NCBI GenBank assembly: GCA_963665545.2
Contig: CAXXKZ010000013.1
Coordinates: 248,001-312,000, forward strand
Origin: G963665545 sp963665545
GTDB taxonomy: Bacteria > Pseudomonadota > Gammaproteobacteria > Xanthomonadales > SZUA-36
Direction: 5' to 3'
Length of the DNA stretch: 64,000 bases
Both the position numbers and the translations under genes were made by a program. Positions within the stretch are counted from its first letter, which is position 1. Each line of letters starts with the position of its first letter. The notes beneath the pieces were generated by a model. The model was not told the origin of the DNA and did not search any database. It was given only the letters and a program-made list of their open reading frames with translations. Below, in pieces: positions 1 through 9,008 of this stretch.

Positions 1-2622
1 CAGTCGGGTGAAGGCGGGCTTGAATCCGCTGATTCACCCGCGGGCACTCATAGATACGAGTTTCATCCATGGGGAGACCTGGATTCAGAGACTACGACAT
101 TTGGTTTGGTTACCCGACATCACTACGACGAACTGGGAAGGCGGAAAGCCGTTTCAACTGCCGATGGTCGAACCTTCGCGTGGCAATTCGGTCAGCGCGG
201 TCGAATCGACCGGATTGGAGACCCCAATGGCACGCAGGCTCTGCTCACTCATGATGAGTTCGGCCGCGTTAACACGCTTCGGTTCGGTGCATACTCGGTG
301 AATGTTAGCCGTCGTCATGACGGCCTATATGAATCCATCGAAGTATCGGCCGGAGAAGAACCCATCGTGCAATATGGCTACGAATACGACGCTGAGACCA
401 ATCTAGTCGCCATCCTGGGCGCCGGCCGGTTATTGAAATTCGAGTATGACTACCTGTCGAGACTCGTCGGCGTCGAGCGGGCGGGTGGCAACCGATCGAT
501 TGGCTACGACAAGTCGGGTAATGTCCTCAGCACCCCTACCTATGGCACACTTAACTATGACGAGATCGGTCGGCTCGTGAGCGCCGATGGGAAGCCCGTA
601 ACCCACGACGCGGACGGGAGACTGACGGCGATCGATGGTGACCTGACGCTGGGCTACAACGCCCTCGGTCAGGTGGTGTCGGCGACCCGTTCCGGTGGCA
701 CGCTGGTCGAGTATTTATACGACCACAGGGGTTTGATGGTCGAGCGGCGCAAGGGAGATGAGGTGCTGCGCTATCTCTATGATGGCAGCATTCCCATCGC
801 TGTGTACAACGGTGACGGCCAACGGCTTGCTTCTATCCAGCATGTCGATGGCAGCCCGCTGTCCATCATCGAGATCGACGGTAAGGAGCACCTGCTGGTC
901 AGCAACGCGGTCGGTACCCCGCTCAGCTTGATCGGACCATCGGACATCACTCATGGCCGCGTCGATCCATGGTCCGAAGATTATGACCTGACATCCCGCT
1001 TCCATGGACTGATGGGGTTCGCCGGCATGCTTTCCGACCCGGAAATAGGCTTGGTGTTCATGGACACGCGGGTCTATCTGCCGCAGATCGGCCGGTTTAC
1101 TGCACCCGACATCAGCGGACCTCGCGGTGGGTTGAACCTGTACGCCTATGCAGCCAACAGTCCGCTGGTGTATCGGGATCCGACGGGCACGGCGCCTGCT
1201 AATCCCTATATCCCGATAGGGGGGCCGTTTCCCGAAGCAAGGTTTCCAGTAACGCCACCGGCGGGCGCAAAAACCGGCGCTTTCATCGGTCCACGGCAAG
1301 AGTATCTGCCCAGGGCCATGAAATACCTGGAGAACCTGTCACAAACCGCACCCAATCACCAAGCTCGACGGGTAGCCAGTGAGACCTTGTTGCTGCTTAG
1401 GGAGAAGCACGTATTCGCCCGCATGGGTTCACGACGGGGCGGCATGTTAGGACAGGTGACCCACAAGCACCGTTCGCGCCTTGCCGAAGTGTTCGTCGAT
1501 CAAATCATAATCAATCTTAAGAGAGTTCACGGCAAATTCTCCACCCAACAACAGCTGATCAGGTGGATTGCAGGTGTCCTCGTCCACGAGGTCTCGCATT
1601 CGGTGCAGCGCCATCGAGGTGCGATGATAATCGCCGACGCCAGCAATACCGCTGTGCGCGAATTCGAGGCGATGATTCGCCAATACCTGATCGACCCGAC
1701 CATAGCCGGTGTCGATCACTTGCCGGGCAAACCGGCGGTGCGAAAGATGCAATGGCTGGTCGAAAAAGCGCTGATGGAAGGCATGCGTCAGGGTGACAGG
1801 TCATCGCTGACGGCTCGAGGTCTGGCCAACATGATCCGCGAGTATTATCCCGGATACACGGAAAAGGCGGCGGCGGGTATGCTCAGCTCGGCGAGAAAAA
1901 ACGTCCCCTCCATAGCAAATATCGTGCGCACGACGATGGCGCAGCAGAATGACGCATTGCGCAACATTGACAAGCTCGACGATGCGCTCCGTTCCAGGCA
2001 GATGAGCCGCGGGCCGCCGGCACAGGCTGGTCAGAACGCGCCCGGCAGATTGGCGCAGGGGTTCCGGCATCTTCTCCGCGTGGCGGGAGGGAGCTTCTCC
2101 GTGTTGGATATTTTTCTGTCGACCCAGGATGTCATCTCAGGCAGGCGATCGATTCCGCGCCACTACTTCTCAATCATTGCAGGCACCTATGGCATAGCCA
2201 GCGCAATTGCCGGGGTCAACCTGTTCCCGCCGCTCCTGGCAGCCGTGCTCGTTGTGGATCTGCTCCGGATGGCCGCGAATTTTGTCCGTGACACCATCGC
2301 CAACGCCGCGTCCAGGGTAGTCATCGACTCAATCAACGATCCCAATGATCCCTGGGGTAGGATGTTTGAACTCCTGCTGAACATCGAACGGGACGAGACT
2401 ATGCGCCATCCCTGTGGCCGGGCAATCAATTGCGACTGTCCCAACATTGATGCGGGACTACTGACAGGCCCATGGAAAACGGAATGCCGTAGGCACCAAC
2501 GAGAAATGCGTAGCGCTTGTTACGCCGCTTTTCAGAACAGCATTCCAATCAACGAGGCTACGTTTGCCGGCGGTACCTGCAGGCCGGCCCCACACGGGCC
2601 GGGAGCCAGACCCCTGGACTGA
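1..2622 (+). CDS. RHS-repeat protein with metallopeptidase-like C-terminal region (5' end outside window)
   Basis: The reading frame is open from base 1, so the true start lies upstream; an internal TTG at 106 is not a convincing start. About 873 codons are visible. Residues 1-370 carry degenerate YD/RHS repeats (for example YDELGR, YGYEYDAETN, YDHRGL). The RHS-associated core ends near residues 381-396 with YAYAANSPLVYRDPTG. The variable tail after it holds HEVSH at about 529-533 followed by an acidic REFEAM segment, the look of a gluzincin-type zinc site. Hydrophobic segments lie around residues 700-765 and a Cys-rich end follows. RHS proteins of this layout are usually polymorphic toxins or surface proteins that release the C-terminal domain. 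The next gene is convergent, so no immunity gene follows in the usual place. RHS assignment is firm; protease activity and toxicity are inferred. Confidence 0.88.
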   Translation, partial: QSGEGGLESADSPAGTHRYEFHPWGDLDSETTTFGLVTRHHYDELGRRKAVSTADGRTFAWQFGQRGRIDRIGDPNGTQALLTHDEFGRVNTLRFGAYSVNVSRRHDGLYESIEVSAGEEPIVQYGYEYDAETNLVAILGAGRLLKFEYDYLSRLVGVERAGGNRSIGYDKSGNVLSTPTYGTLNYDEIGRLVSADGKPVTHDADGRLTAIDGDLTLGYNALGQVVSATRSGGTLVEYLYDHRGLMVERRKGDEVLRYLYDGSIPIAVYNGDGQRLASIQHVDGSPLSIIEIDGKEHLLVSNAVGTPLSLIGPSDITHGRVDPWSEDYDLTSRFHGLMGFAGMLSDPEIGLVFMDTRVYLPQIGRFTAPDISGPRGGLNLYAYAANSPLVYRDPTGTAPANPYIPIGGPFPEARFPVTPPAGAKTGAFIGPRQEYLPRAMKYLENLSQTAPNHQARRVASETLLLLREKHVFARMGSRRGGMLGQVTHKHRSRLAEVFVDQIIINLKRVHGKFSTQQQLIRWIAGVLVHEVSHSVQRHRGAMIIADASNTAVREFEAMIRQYLIDPTIAGVDHLPGKPAVRKMQWLVEKALMEGMRQGDRSSLTARGLANMIREYYPGYTEKAAAGMLSSARKNVPSIANIVRTTMAQQNDALRNIDKLDDALRSRQMSRGPPAQAGQNAPGRLAQGFRHLLRVAGGSFSVLDIFLSTQDVISGRRSIPRHYFSIIAGTYGIASAIAGVNLFPPLLAAVLVVDLLRMAANFVRDTIANAASRVVIDSINDPNDPWGRMFELLLNIERDETMRHPCGRAINCDCPNIDAGLLTGPWKTECRRHQREMRSACYAAFQNSIPINEATFAGGTCRPAPHGPGARPLD

Positions 2623-2711
2623 GTGCCTTTCAGTCCATCGATCGATTAACCGAGGGAATTTCCTAATCGCTGGGCATTTGCACCTGGACGGCTTCCGACG
2701 GAAGCCGAACA

Positions 2712-2921
2712 TCAACGTTTGATGAACCAATAGATTCCGAGCAGAACGGCGTAAGCAAAGAGGTTGATCAGCATGTCCCCAGCGCGGCTCTTTCGCGCTG
2801 CGCTTCGGATCAGCATGACAGCGGCCATAGCGGCAATGAACCAGCCACCAAAAGTCCAAGTCGGGGCGGCGAGCAGCGCTGCAAGTCCCAGCAGTGCGAT
2901 GATAAAAAGGTGAAAGTCCAT
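2712..2921 (-). CDS. Small integral membrane protein, unknown function
   Basis: The 69-residue product starts with MDFHLFIIALLGLAALL and has about three hydrophobic segments separated by a short basic loop (SAARKSRAG), ending IYWFIKR. Starting at 2921 gives a clean membrane protein; the frame can be extended to 2999 but that adds a non-hydrophobic leader. It is convergent with the RHS gene, 89 bases away. An immunity protein for the RHS tail would normally be on the same strand, so that role is only a remote possibility. No family is recognised. Confidence 0.5.
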   Translation of the reverse strand: MDFHLFIIALLGLAALLAAPTWTFGGWFIAAMAAVMLIRSAARKSRAGDMLINLFAYAVLLGIYWFIKR

Positions 2922-2999
2922 TGCGATACTGTTGAGGATCCTTAAGGAAATTGGTGGTGTCCACCCCAATGTATCCGCAATTAACTCAATACTGGGCAC

Positions 3000-3425
3000 T
3001 GGAAAGTGGGATTTTATGGCGATCAGTTTAGTCCATATCGCACCATCTCTGGATAGATCGCGACCGGGCCGGCATGAATAGCATTGCGGCGCTTGAGTTC
3101 CTTAAGAAAGGACATCAAAAGTGATTTCCAACCAGATTCTTCTCTTCAGCCAACCCAAAATTGTCCCCGCATTGGACACCACAACTCAATACAGATCGCC
3201 GTCTTGGGCAAGCAGAAACAGGCGTTGTGACTGGCTCAACCTCAACGCAATAGTCCTGCCAGCCGTCTGCTTCTCTGCTTTGCAGGATTGAGCCTGGCTT
3301 GTTACTGCCGTAGTCAATCGAGATGCCAAGGTCAGTAGCTGCGTGGTTCATGATCACCCTTAGTCGGGCCGATGATTCTTCCACTATTCAACGACCGATG
3401 GGGCCGAACACCGAGGCTGCTTGCA
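3000..3425. other. Intergenic stretch without a convincing gene
   Basis: One reading frame (3115-3384, - strand) stays open for 89 codons, but its product is rich in Arg, Cys and Ser, has no recognisable family and no good ribosome binding site. Nothing here is supported as a gene. Confidence 0.4.
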
Positions 3426-5030
3426 TCATTCGGCTTTTTCGAACGGCATCATCATGCTCATGGAACCGGGAATCTGCCCACCCAATTCAAGATAGGCTTG
3501 GCGGGCATCTTCGAGACTGACCTTACATGCGCCCGATGTCCAGAAACCGACCGTCCTTCCCATCGAAGGTCCGGCCGCCTGCATATCGCTCAATCCTGCA
3601 CGGAATGCTTCCGGATTCCAGTCATTTCGACGACCCGGCATCACGCGGGTCTGTTCGATTGCGTTATCGATGGCGACAAAAGGCATCTCTCCTGGAATGC
3701 CCACCCAGGTTGAATGCGCCGCTCCAAACAGTGCCCCGCGGACGTAGGACACTTTCCAGGCCCATTCGGGCGTGAGCTCACGATACGCGACATCAGGCGG
3801 TTGTCCGGCGATCCAGTCGCCAATGAACCGGGTGAGCTTGCTGCCACCAGCGACAGAATCAGGAATGCGCCAATGATTGACCGCAATCATCACGGCGGCC
3901 CCGAACTCCGGCCAGGCCTCGCCTTCGGTAAGCCAGCCAAACATGTGTCCGCCGGAGTGTGCGAAGCTGAAGGTGGGTTTGCCGTGATCCTTGAGCAGCC
4001 AGATCAAGCCTATGTTCAGGTCGTTGCGTCCCGTAAAATCGAAACCCGAAGGCGTCAGCATCTGCTCGACAGACTCCGGTTGTAGCACTTGGTAGCCATT
4101 GTGCTCACCCCCATTGCTCATGGCCAGTAGCAGGCGGATGTGATCCGATGGCCGGGCCAGAACACTACCCGCCGGCGCCTCGCCAAAGTACACCGGTACC
4201 TTTCGGATCCAGGCGGAACCCATCGTGCTGTATCCCATGCTCATCGCCTTCCAGATGTCAGGGCGCACCCAGTCAATGTGCTGAGACGGTGGGTACTGCG
4301 AGGCGCTCATACCCAGTGGGTCCATGACGTACTTTTGCACGTAGTCGCTGAAGTTCAGTTCGTCCGGGTTAGCCGTCTCCACGATAAGGCCCAGTGTCGC
4401 CAGCCCAAGGTTGGAGTAATTGAACTGGCCGCCCACTTTGCCAATCCAGCGCGGAATGGCCTCTCCGCCCATCATGCTGGAAAACTTCTTGCCGTATTCT
4501 TCCTTCACTTCCACCGCCAACGGCCGGGGTTTCCACCAAAGGCTCAGCGCGTCATCGGTTCCGAGCCCCGAACTGTGCGTCATCAGATCCCGAACTGTGA
4601 TGTCCCGTTCGCCTAGCGGATTGTGCACCTCGATTGGCAGGTGCTTGTTGATCGGGTCCTGCAGCGCAATGACGCCGCGGTCGACCAGGTGCATGATCGC
4701 GGTGGCAGTGTAGGTCTTGCCAAGCGATCCCGAGTGATACACAGTCGCCGGTGTCATTGGTGTGCGATTGGCCACGTCAGCCCAGCCGTAACCGGCTTCC
4801 CAGATTAAGCGGCCCTGGTACGCCAGGGCGATATTCAATCCGGGCGTGCCGTCAGCCCGCATGACGTGTGGAATGTGATCGCGAATCGCATCGATCATCC
4901 GCAGCTCGAATGCACGTTCGGTATGGATGATTTCAGTGAAGGGAGCGCCGGAATCGAGACATTGTCCAAACTGCGGTACACAAATGGTCAGGAATGCTCC
5001 AAGTAGCAGATTGAGGACTGATCTGGTCAT
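3426..5030 (-). CDS. Exported class C beta-lactamase-fold serine hydrolase
   Basis: The 534-residue protein starts at 5030, where MTRSVLNLLLGAFLTICVPQ forms a signal peptide and a GAGAG stretch lies just upstream; a longer frame to 5093 lacks these. It is predicted to act in the periplasm or on the membrane. The family motifs are present: SLGK (Ser102, Lys105), the Tyr-x-Asn motif YSN (205-207), and HSGG near residue 357. Such enzymes hydrolyse esters, D-amino-acid amides or peptides; true beta-lactamase activity is not implied. It stands alone, with the poly(A) polymerase scrap upstream. It is one of three proteins of this fold in the window. Confidence 0.85.
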   Translation of the reverse strand: MTRSVLNLLLGAFLTICVPQFGQCLDSGAPFTEIIHTERAFELRMIDAIRDHIPHVMRADGTPGLNIALAYQGRLIWEAGYGWADVANRTPMTPATVYHSGSLGKTYTATAIMHLVDRGVIALQDPINKHLPIEVHNPLGERDITVRDLMTHSSGLGTDDALSLWWKPRPLAVEVKEEYGKKFSSMMGGEAIPRWIGKVGGQFNYSNLGLATLGLIVETANPDELNFSDYVQKYVMDPLGMSASQYPPSQHIDWVRPDIWKAMSMGYSTMGSAWIRKVPVYFGEAPAGSVLARPSDHIRLLLAMSNGGEHNGYQVLQPESVEQMLTPSGFDFTGRNDLNIGLIWLLKDHGKPTFSFAHSGGHMFGWLTEGEAWPEFGAAVMIAVNHWRIPDSVAGGSKLTRFIGDWIAGQPPDVAYRELTPEWAWKVSYVRGALFGAAHSTWVGIPGEMPFVAIDNAIEQTRVMPGRRNDWNPEAFRAGLSDMQAAGPSMGRTVGFWTSGACKVSLEDARQAYLELGGQIPGSMSMMMPFEKAE

Positions 5031-5100
5031 TGCTAGTTCTCTCGTTACGGTTGCAACACAATAGACGAGAGTGCAATTGCCGCCCCCAATCAATCAGAGC

Positions 5101-5268
5101 CGGGTCTTCCCGATAGCGCAGCTCCGGGTCCCTAATCAGGCGTAACTTACGATCCGCCAAATCCTCGTAACCGCCCACATAATCCCGGATCTCACCACTG
5201 ACGGCGAACTGGATACTCTGAAAATCGAAATGAAGCTCTCTCTCAATATCCACCTGTAAAAAGAGCAA
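5101..5268 (-). pseudogene. Fragment of poly(A) polymerase I (PcnB-like)
   Basis: The - strand encodes a piece matching the nucleotidyltransferase/RNA-binding junction of PcnB: a DF-start segment, then RDYVGGYEDLADRKLRLI and RDPELRYREDP, as in the family's RDYVGG-DL-RLIG-P-RYREDPVRMLRAVRF. After REDP the similarity stops abruptly where VRMLRA should follow. Roughly 45 residues of a protein of about 450 remain, so this is a translocated scrap rather than a working gene. The identification rests on recall of the family motif. Confidence 0.55.
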
Positions 5269-5387
5269 TCTGATATTGCTGATCTATGAAGTCTGTGGTA
5301 TCGCAGTGTAAACAGGGACATCTACAACGGGCCACTGTAAATTGTCGAGCATGATAATGCACTGTACGCACGCACAGACACGAAGGG

Positions 5388-5435
5388 ATCAAACCTGATT
5401 GAAAGTGGCGTCTTTGAATACCGTTGCTTCGTCAT
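5388..5435 (-). pseudogene. 5' fragment of a ribbon-helix-helix gene (paralogue of 13169-13351)
   Basis: From an ATG at 5435 the - strand reads MTKQRYSKTPLSIRFD, matching the first 17 residues (MTKKQRYSKTPLSVRFD) of the intact protein at 13169-13351. Similarity ends at the Asp codon and the frame runs into unrelated sequence. The ATG follows the stop of the preceding frame (5438-5440) by two bases, so the two were a tight gene pair. The second locus keeps the same junction. Confidence 0.7.
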
Positions 5436-5437
5436 TG

Positions 5438-5736
5438 TCACTTCCTCCCATTCGTCACCAATGCGATCGCACCTAGTCCGATATGGACCATTTTCGCAAT
5501 GATCTCCAACTGTTTCTGAGGGTCAGTTTCTCTAGCCACTTGGATTTTCCATGATGACAATTTTGTAGAGATCACTGATGCTGCCACGAAGCCTTCTTCA
5601 AGCTGCTCATTTTCAAGAATGGAACCATTAAGTAAATCGAGGGAGTTGGCTTCTGCCATAAATTCATTGAATGTTTTCAATTTTCGAATTCCTCTGTTGG
5701 GTACAGAGGTAATTATGAAAACTTGATTTTGTTGTA
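5438..5736 (-). pseudogene. ORF X, 3' part, disrupted by IS256 copy A
   Basis: This frame ends in GLGAIALVTNGRK and a TGA two bases before the RHH fragment. Its 5' side runs into IS256 copy A. Removing the 1385-bp element and one 9-bp target repeat joins it exactly in frame to the open frame at 7122-7308, across FIDHLSHSALQQ and NQVFIITSVPNRG, giving one frame of up to 158 codons plus stop. The 13 kb locus keeps the last codons of a homologous gene (VTNGRGRK) before its RHH gene, which supports ORF X as real. No family is recognised. It may be the partner of the RHH protein, possibly as a toxin-antitoxin-like pair; that role is inferred. Confidence 0.6.
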
Positions 5737-7121
5737 GAGCTATTGTCAAATCTGGTGTTTAGCCATTTGATTCAAGCAGCGACCTGATCAATCTCTTTTA
5801 CCTCGATCCCATCTTTGAATTTCACCCCCGTAATCACCTTGGCCAGGTAATCAAAGCCGCGTAGCCGGCGCCATTTCTTTTCCGCACACTGGCTCAATTT
5901 GAACATCATATGCAACATGCCATTGCGCGTCAGACAACCTTTGGATCTTTTGGTCCGGTGGCGGATGGTGGCAAAGGTGGATTCAATCGGGTTGCTGGTC
6001 CGGATGCTCTGCCAGTGTTGGGCCGGAAAATCATAAAATGCCAACAGTTCATCCCGATCCTTGAGCAAACAGCTCGTCGCTTTCGGGTATTTCGCCTCAA
6101 AGATCTCAATAAACAAATCAAACGCCTTGTTTGCATCATCCTTGGTTTCCGCCTGCCAGATGGCGTGCAGGGCCTGCTTGGCTTTGGGTTGTGCGGATTT
6201 CGGCAAACAATTCAGTACATTCATGGTCTTGTGCATCCAGCAGCGTTGCTGGCGGCTGGCCGGAAAGATTTCATCCAGCGCCGCCCAAAAACCCATCGCA
6301 CCATCACCAATCGCCAGTTGTGGGGCGCTCATGCCGCGCGACTTCAGATTCAGCAACACCTCACGCCAACTCTGAGTCGATTCCCGCACCCCGTCCTCAA
6401 TCGCCAGAAAATGTTTTTCGCCGCGTTCATTGACACCAATGATCACCAGCGCGCAGAGCTTGGCATCCTCCGCCCGCAGCCCACTGTAGACACCATCAGC
6501 CCAGACATACACCCACCGGTCCTGTCTCAGGCGACGCTGGCTCCACGCTCGATATTCCTCCGCCCATACCTGTTTCAGGCGGGATACCGTGCTGGCCGAC
6601 AGACCCTGTGCCTGCGGGCCCACCAGTACCCGCAACGCCTCAGCCATCTCACCGCTGGATACCCCTTTGAGGTACAACCACGGAATGGCTGCCTCGAAAG
6701 TCGCTGTCTTGCGCACATATGGCGGCACCAGCACCGACTGAAAACTCACTGCTTCACCGGTCTTCGAGCGCACCTTGGGAATTCTCACCCGGATCGGTCC
6801 CAGGCCGGTCTGCAACTCACGTTCTGGCAGGTAACCGTTGCGCACCACACCGGCATGACCTGATTCGGTACGCCAATCCTGATACTTGGCCAGCAGCTCC
6901 TGGACTTCACTTTCCACCGCTTCGGCGAGCAGCTTCCGGGCGCCTTCTTTGAGCAATTCGGTCAACGGATCGGCACTGATTGCTCGACGTTCCAGTTCAA
7001 TAACATTATTCTTGTTCATAGTGGCGTATCTCCTTTGGTTGCTTTGAAGTTTGGTAACAACAAATCAACCAGATACGCCGCTTTTTTTCAACTGCTCAAA
7101 CACCAGATTCGATCATAACTC
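5737..7121 (-). mobile_element. IS256-family insertion sequence, copy A
   Basis: The 1385-bp element is bounded by imperfect inverted ends, GAGCTATTGTCAAATCTGG on the left and GAGTTATGATCGAATCTGG read inward from the right. It is flanked by a perfect 9-bp target duplication TTTGTTGTA (5728-5736 and 7122-7130). It interrupts ORF X. Three further copies of the same length lie at 7458, 14848 and 27110. Confidence 0.95.
5772..7019 (-). CDS. IS256-family transposase, copy A
   Basis: The 415-residue mutator-type DDE transposase carries the expected acidic residues: Asp175 in WADGVYSG, Asp239 in AIGDGAMGFW and Glu346 in NPIESTF, with the family's helical insertion between the last two. It catalyses cut-and-paste or copy-out transposition of its own element. 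The start follows a strong AGGAG-type site. This copy differs from the others by Gly165 to Arg (RRLRQD instead of RRLGQD) and one silent change near the stop. A long antisense frame across the gene occurs identically in every copy and is a shadow. Confidence 0.95.
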   Translation of the reverse strand: MNKNNVIELERRAISADPLTELLKEGARKLLAEAVESEVQELLAKYQDWRTESGHAGVVRNGYLPERELQTGLGPIRVRIPKVRSKTGEAVSFQSVLVPPYVRKTATFEAAIPWLYLKGVSSGEMAEALRVLVGPQAQGLSASTVSRLKQVWAEEYRAWSQRRLRQDRWVYVWADGVYSGLRAEDAKLCALVIIGVNERGEKHFLAIEDGVRESTQSWREVLLNLKSRGMSAPQLAIGDGAMGFWAALDEIFPASRQQRCWMHKTMNVLNCLPKSAQPKAKQALHAIWQAETKDDANKAFDLFIEIFEAKYPKATSCLLKDRDELLAFYDFPAQHWQSIRTSNPIESTFATIRHRTKRSKGCLTRNGMLHMMFKLSQCAEKKWRRLRGFDYLAKVITGVKFKDGIEVKEIDQVAA

Positions 7122-7308
7122 TTTGTTGTAGTGCGGAATGGCTCAAGTGGTCTATGAACGAATAAATGTACAATTCTGACTGAACCAAAAAGTCAGGCTC
7201 AACCATGAAGTCCGTGATTTCAATAATCGTTGCAGTTCTCTTGCTGTCAGGGCGCAAAAGAGAAGCACTGCAGCTCATCGACCATTTGGCTGTGTCGGGG
7301 GTATTCAT
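7122..7308 (-). pseudogene. ORF X, 5' part, disrupted by IS256 copy A
   Basis: This open frame runs into the right end of copy A and is the upstream piece of the interrupted ORF X (see 5438-5736). Total length after excision is 477 nt, an exact multiple of three. Possible ATG starts are at 7308 and about 7206; neither has a clear ribosome binding site. A + strand frame beginning at 7205 overlaps this segment in antisense, so only one of the two may be coding here. Confidence 0.45.
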
Positions 7309-7459
7309 TCTCGGCGCCGATGTATTGGCACTTACATCGGACGGCTATCGTCACAACTACGACAGTTGGCTTTTTGAGTTAGATTCCGGCAGTGCACTGG
7401 AGAGTATCGAACATGCGCGAACCTACATTAAGAACTACCCTGAAGGATGTGTGACGTGA
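7205..7459 (+). CDS. Small ORF cut at its 3' end by IS256 copy B
   Basis: The frame starts MKSVISIIVAVLLLSG and continues into a hydrophilic part with DSWLFELDSGSALESIEHARTYIKNYPEG, typical coding composition. The TGA stop at 7457-7459 is made partly by the first two bases of IS256 copy B, so the original C-terminus has been lost; copy B has no target duplication, so the missing part cannot be restored from the other side. It overlaps ORF X in antisense. No family is recognised. Confidence 0.4.
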   Translation: MKSVISIIVAVLLLSGRKREALQLIDHLAVSGVFILGADVLALTSDGYRHNYDSWLFELDSGSALESIEHARTYIKNYPEGCVT

Positions 7460-8842
7460 GCTATTGTCAAATCTGGTGTTTAGCCATTTGATTCAAGCGG
7501 CGACCTGATCAATCTCTTTTACCTCGATCCCATCTTTGAATTTCACCCCCGTAATCACCTTGGCCAGGTAATCAAAGCCGCGTAGCCGGCGCCATTTCTT
7601 TTCCGCACACTGGCTCAATTTGAACATCATATGCAACATGCCATTGCGCGTCAGACAACCTTTGGATCTTTTGGTCCGGTGGCGGATGGTGGCAAAGGTG
7701 GATTCAATCGAGTTGCTGGTCCGGATGCTCTGCCAGTGTTGGGCCGGAAAATCATAAAATGCCAACAGTTCATCCCGATCCTTGAGCAAACAGCTCGTCG
7801 CTTTCGGGTATTTCGCCTCAAAGATCTCAATAAACAAATCAAACGCCTTGTTTGCATCATCCTTGGTTTCCGCCTGCCAGATGGCGTGCAGGGCCTGCTT
7901 GGCTTTGGGTTGTGCGGATTTCGGCAAACAATTCAGTACATTCATGGTCTTGTGCATCCAGCAGCGTTGCTGGCGGCTGGCCGGAAAGATTTCATCCAGC
8001 GCCGCCCAAAAACCCATCGCACCATCACCAATCGCCAGTTGTGGGGCGCTCATGCCGCGCGACTTCAGATTCAGCAACACCTCACGCCAACTCTGAGTCG
8101 ATTCCCGCACCCCGTCCTCAATCGCCAGAAAATGTTTTTCGCCGCGTTCATTGACACCAATGATCACCAGCGCGCAGAGCTTGGCATCCTCCGCCCGCAG
8201 CCCACTGTAGACACCATCAGCCCAGACATACACCCACCGGTCCTGTCCCAGGCGACGCTGGCTCCACGCTCGATATTCCTCCGCCCATACCTGTTTCAGG
8301 CGGGATACCGTGCTGGCCGACAGACCCTGTGCCTGCGGGCCCACCAGTACCCGCAACGCCTCAGCCATCTCACCGCTGGATACCCCTTTGAGGTACAACC
8401 ACGGAATGGCTGCCTCGAAAGTCGCTGTCTTGCGCACATATGGCGGCACCAGCACCGACTGAAAACTCACTGCTTCACCGGTCTTCGAGCGCACCTTGGG
8501 AATTCTCACCCGGATCGGTCCCAGGCCGGTCTGCAACTCACGTTCTGGCAGGTAACCGTTGCGCACCACACCGGCATGACCTGATTCGGTACGCCAATCC
8601 TGATACTTGGCCAGCAGCTCCTGGACTTCACTTTCCACCGCTTCGGCGAGCAGCTTCCGGGCGCCTTCTTTGAGCAATTCGGTCAACGGATCGGCACTGA
8701 TTGCTCGACGTTCCAGTTCAATAACATTATTCTTGTTCATAGTGGCGTATCTCCTTTGGTTGCTTTGAAGTTTGGTAACAACAAATCAACCAGATACGCC
8801 GCTTTTTTTCAACTGCTCAAACACCAGATTCGATCATAACTC
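7458..8842 (-). mobile_element. IS256-family insertion sequence, copy B (no target duplication)
   Basis: This copy has the same 1385-bp length and ends as the other three. Its flanks differ: GTGTGACGT on the left (7449-7457) and TTGATAGCA on the right (8843-8851). The other copies all have perfect 9-bp duplications, so copy B probably marks a rearrangement, either recombination between copies or a deletion beginning at the element's end. It is a direct repeat of copy A, 336 bp away. Confidence 0.93.
7493..8740 (-). CDS. IS256-family transposase, copy B
   Basis: The 415-residue transposase is nearly identical to copies A, C and D. It carries one distinctive change, Pro344 to Ser (SNSIESTF), two residues before catalytic Glu346. 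The DDE residues 175, 239 and 346 are kept. Whether Ser344 affects activity cannot be judged from sequence. Confidence 0.94.
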   Translation of the reverse strand: MNKNNVIELERRAISADPLTELLKEGARKLLAEAVESEVQELLAKYQDWRTESGHAGVVRNGYLPERELQTGLGPIRVRIPKVRSKTGEAVSFQSVLVPPYVRKTATFEAAIPWLYLKGVSSGEMAEALRVLVGPQAQGLSASTVSRLKQVWAEEYRAWSQRRLGQDRWVYVWADGVYSGLRAEDAKLCALVIIGVNERGEKHFLAIEDGVRESTQSWREVLLNLKSRGMSAPQLAIGDGAMGFWAALDEIFPASRQQRCWMHKTMNVLNCLPKSAQPKAKQALHAIWQAETKDDANKAFDLFIEIFEAKYPKATSCLLKDRDELLAFYDFPAQHWQSIRTSNSIESTFATIRHRTKRSKGCLTRNGMLHMMFKLSQCAEKKWRRLRGFDYLAKVITGVKFKDGIEVKEIDQVAA

Positions 8843-9008
8843 TTGATAGCAATGAAACGGCGCGCCACGCTCACCGCCGCCTCCGGGCTGATCGGGTCTA
8901 GAAAACTTATAATTTACCTATCTTATTGATTTTAATGGTGCCGGCAGGGTGACTCGACGACCTTTTTTCTAACTCAATGAATTCACGCACCTCAACCAGC
9001 GTTTCACT

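Noticed and set aside
3115..3384. 89-codon - strand frame
   Set aside because: No family, poor start, Cys/Arg/Ser-rich composition without periodic pattern.
5910..6863. 317-codon frame antisense to the IS256 transposase
   Set aside because: It recurs unchanged in all four copies only because the copies are identical. It has no plausible family and lies fully inside the transposase gene.
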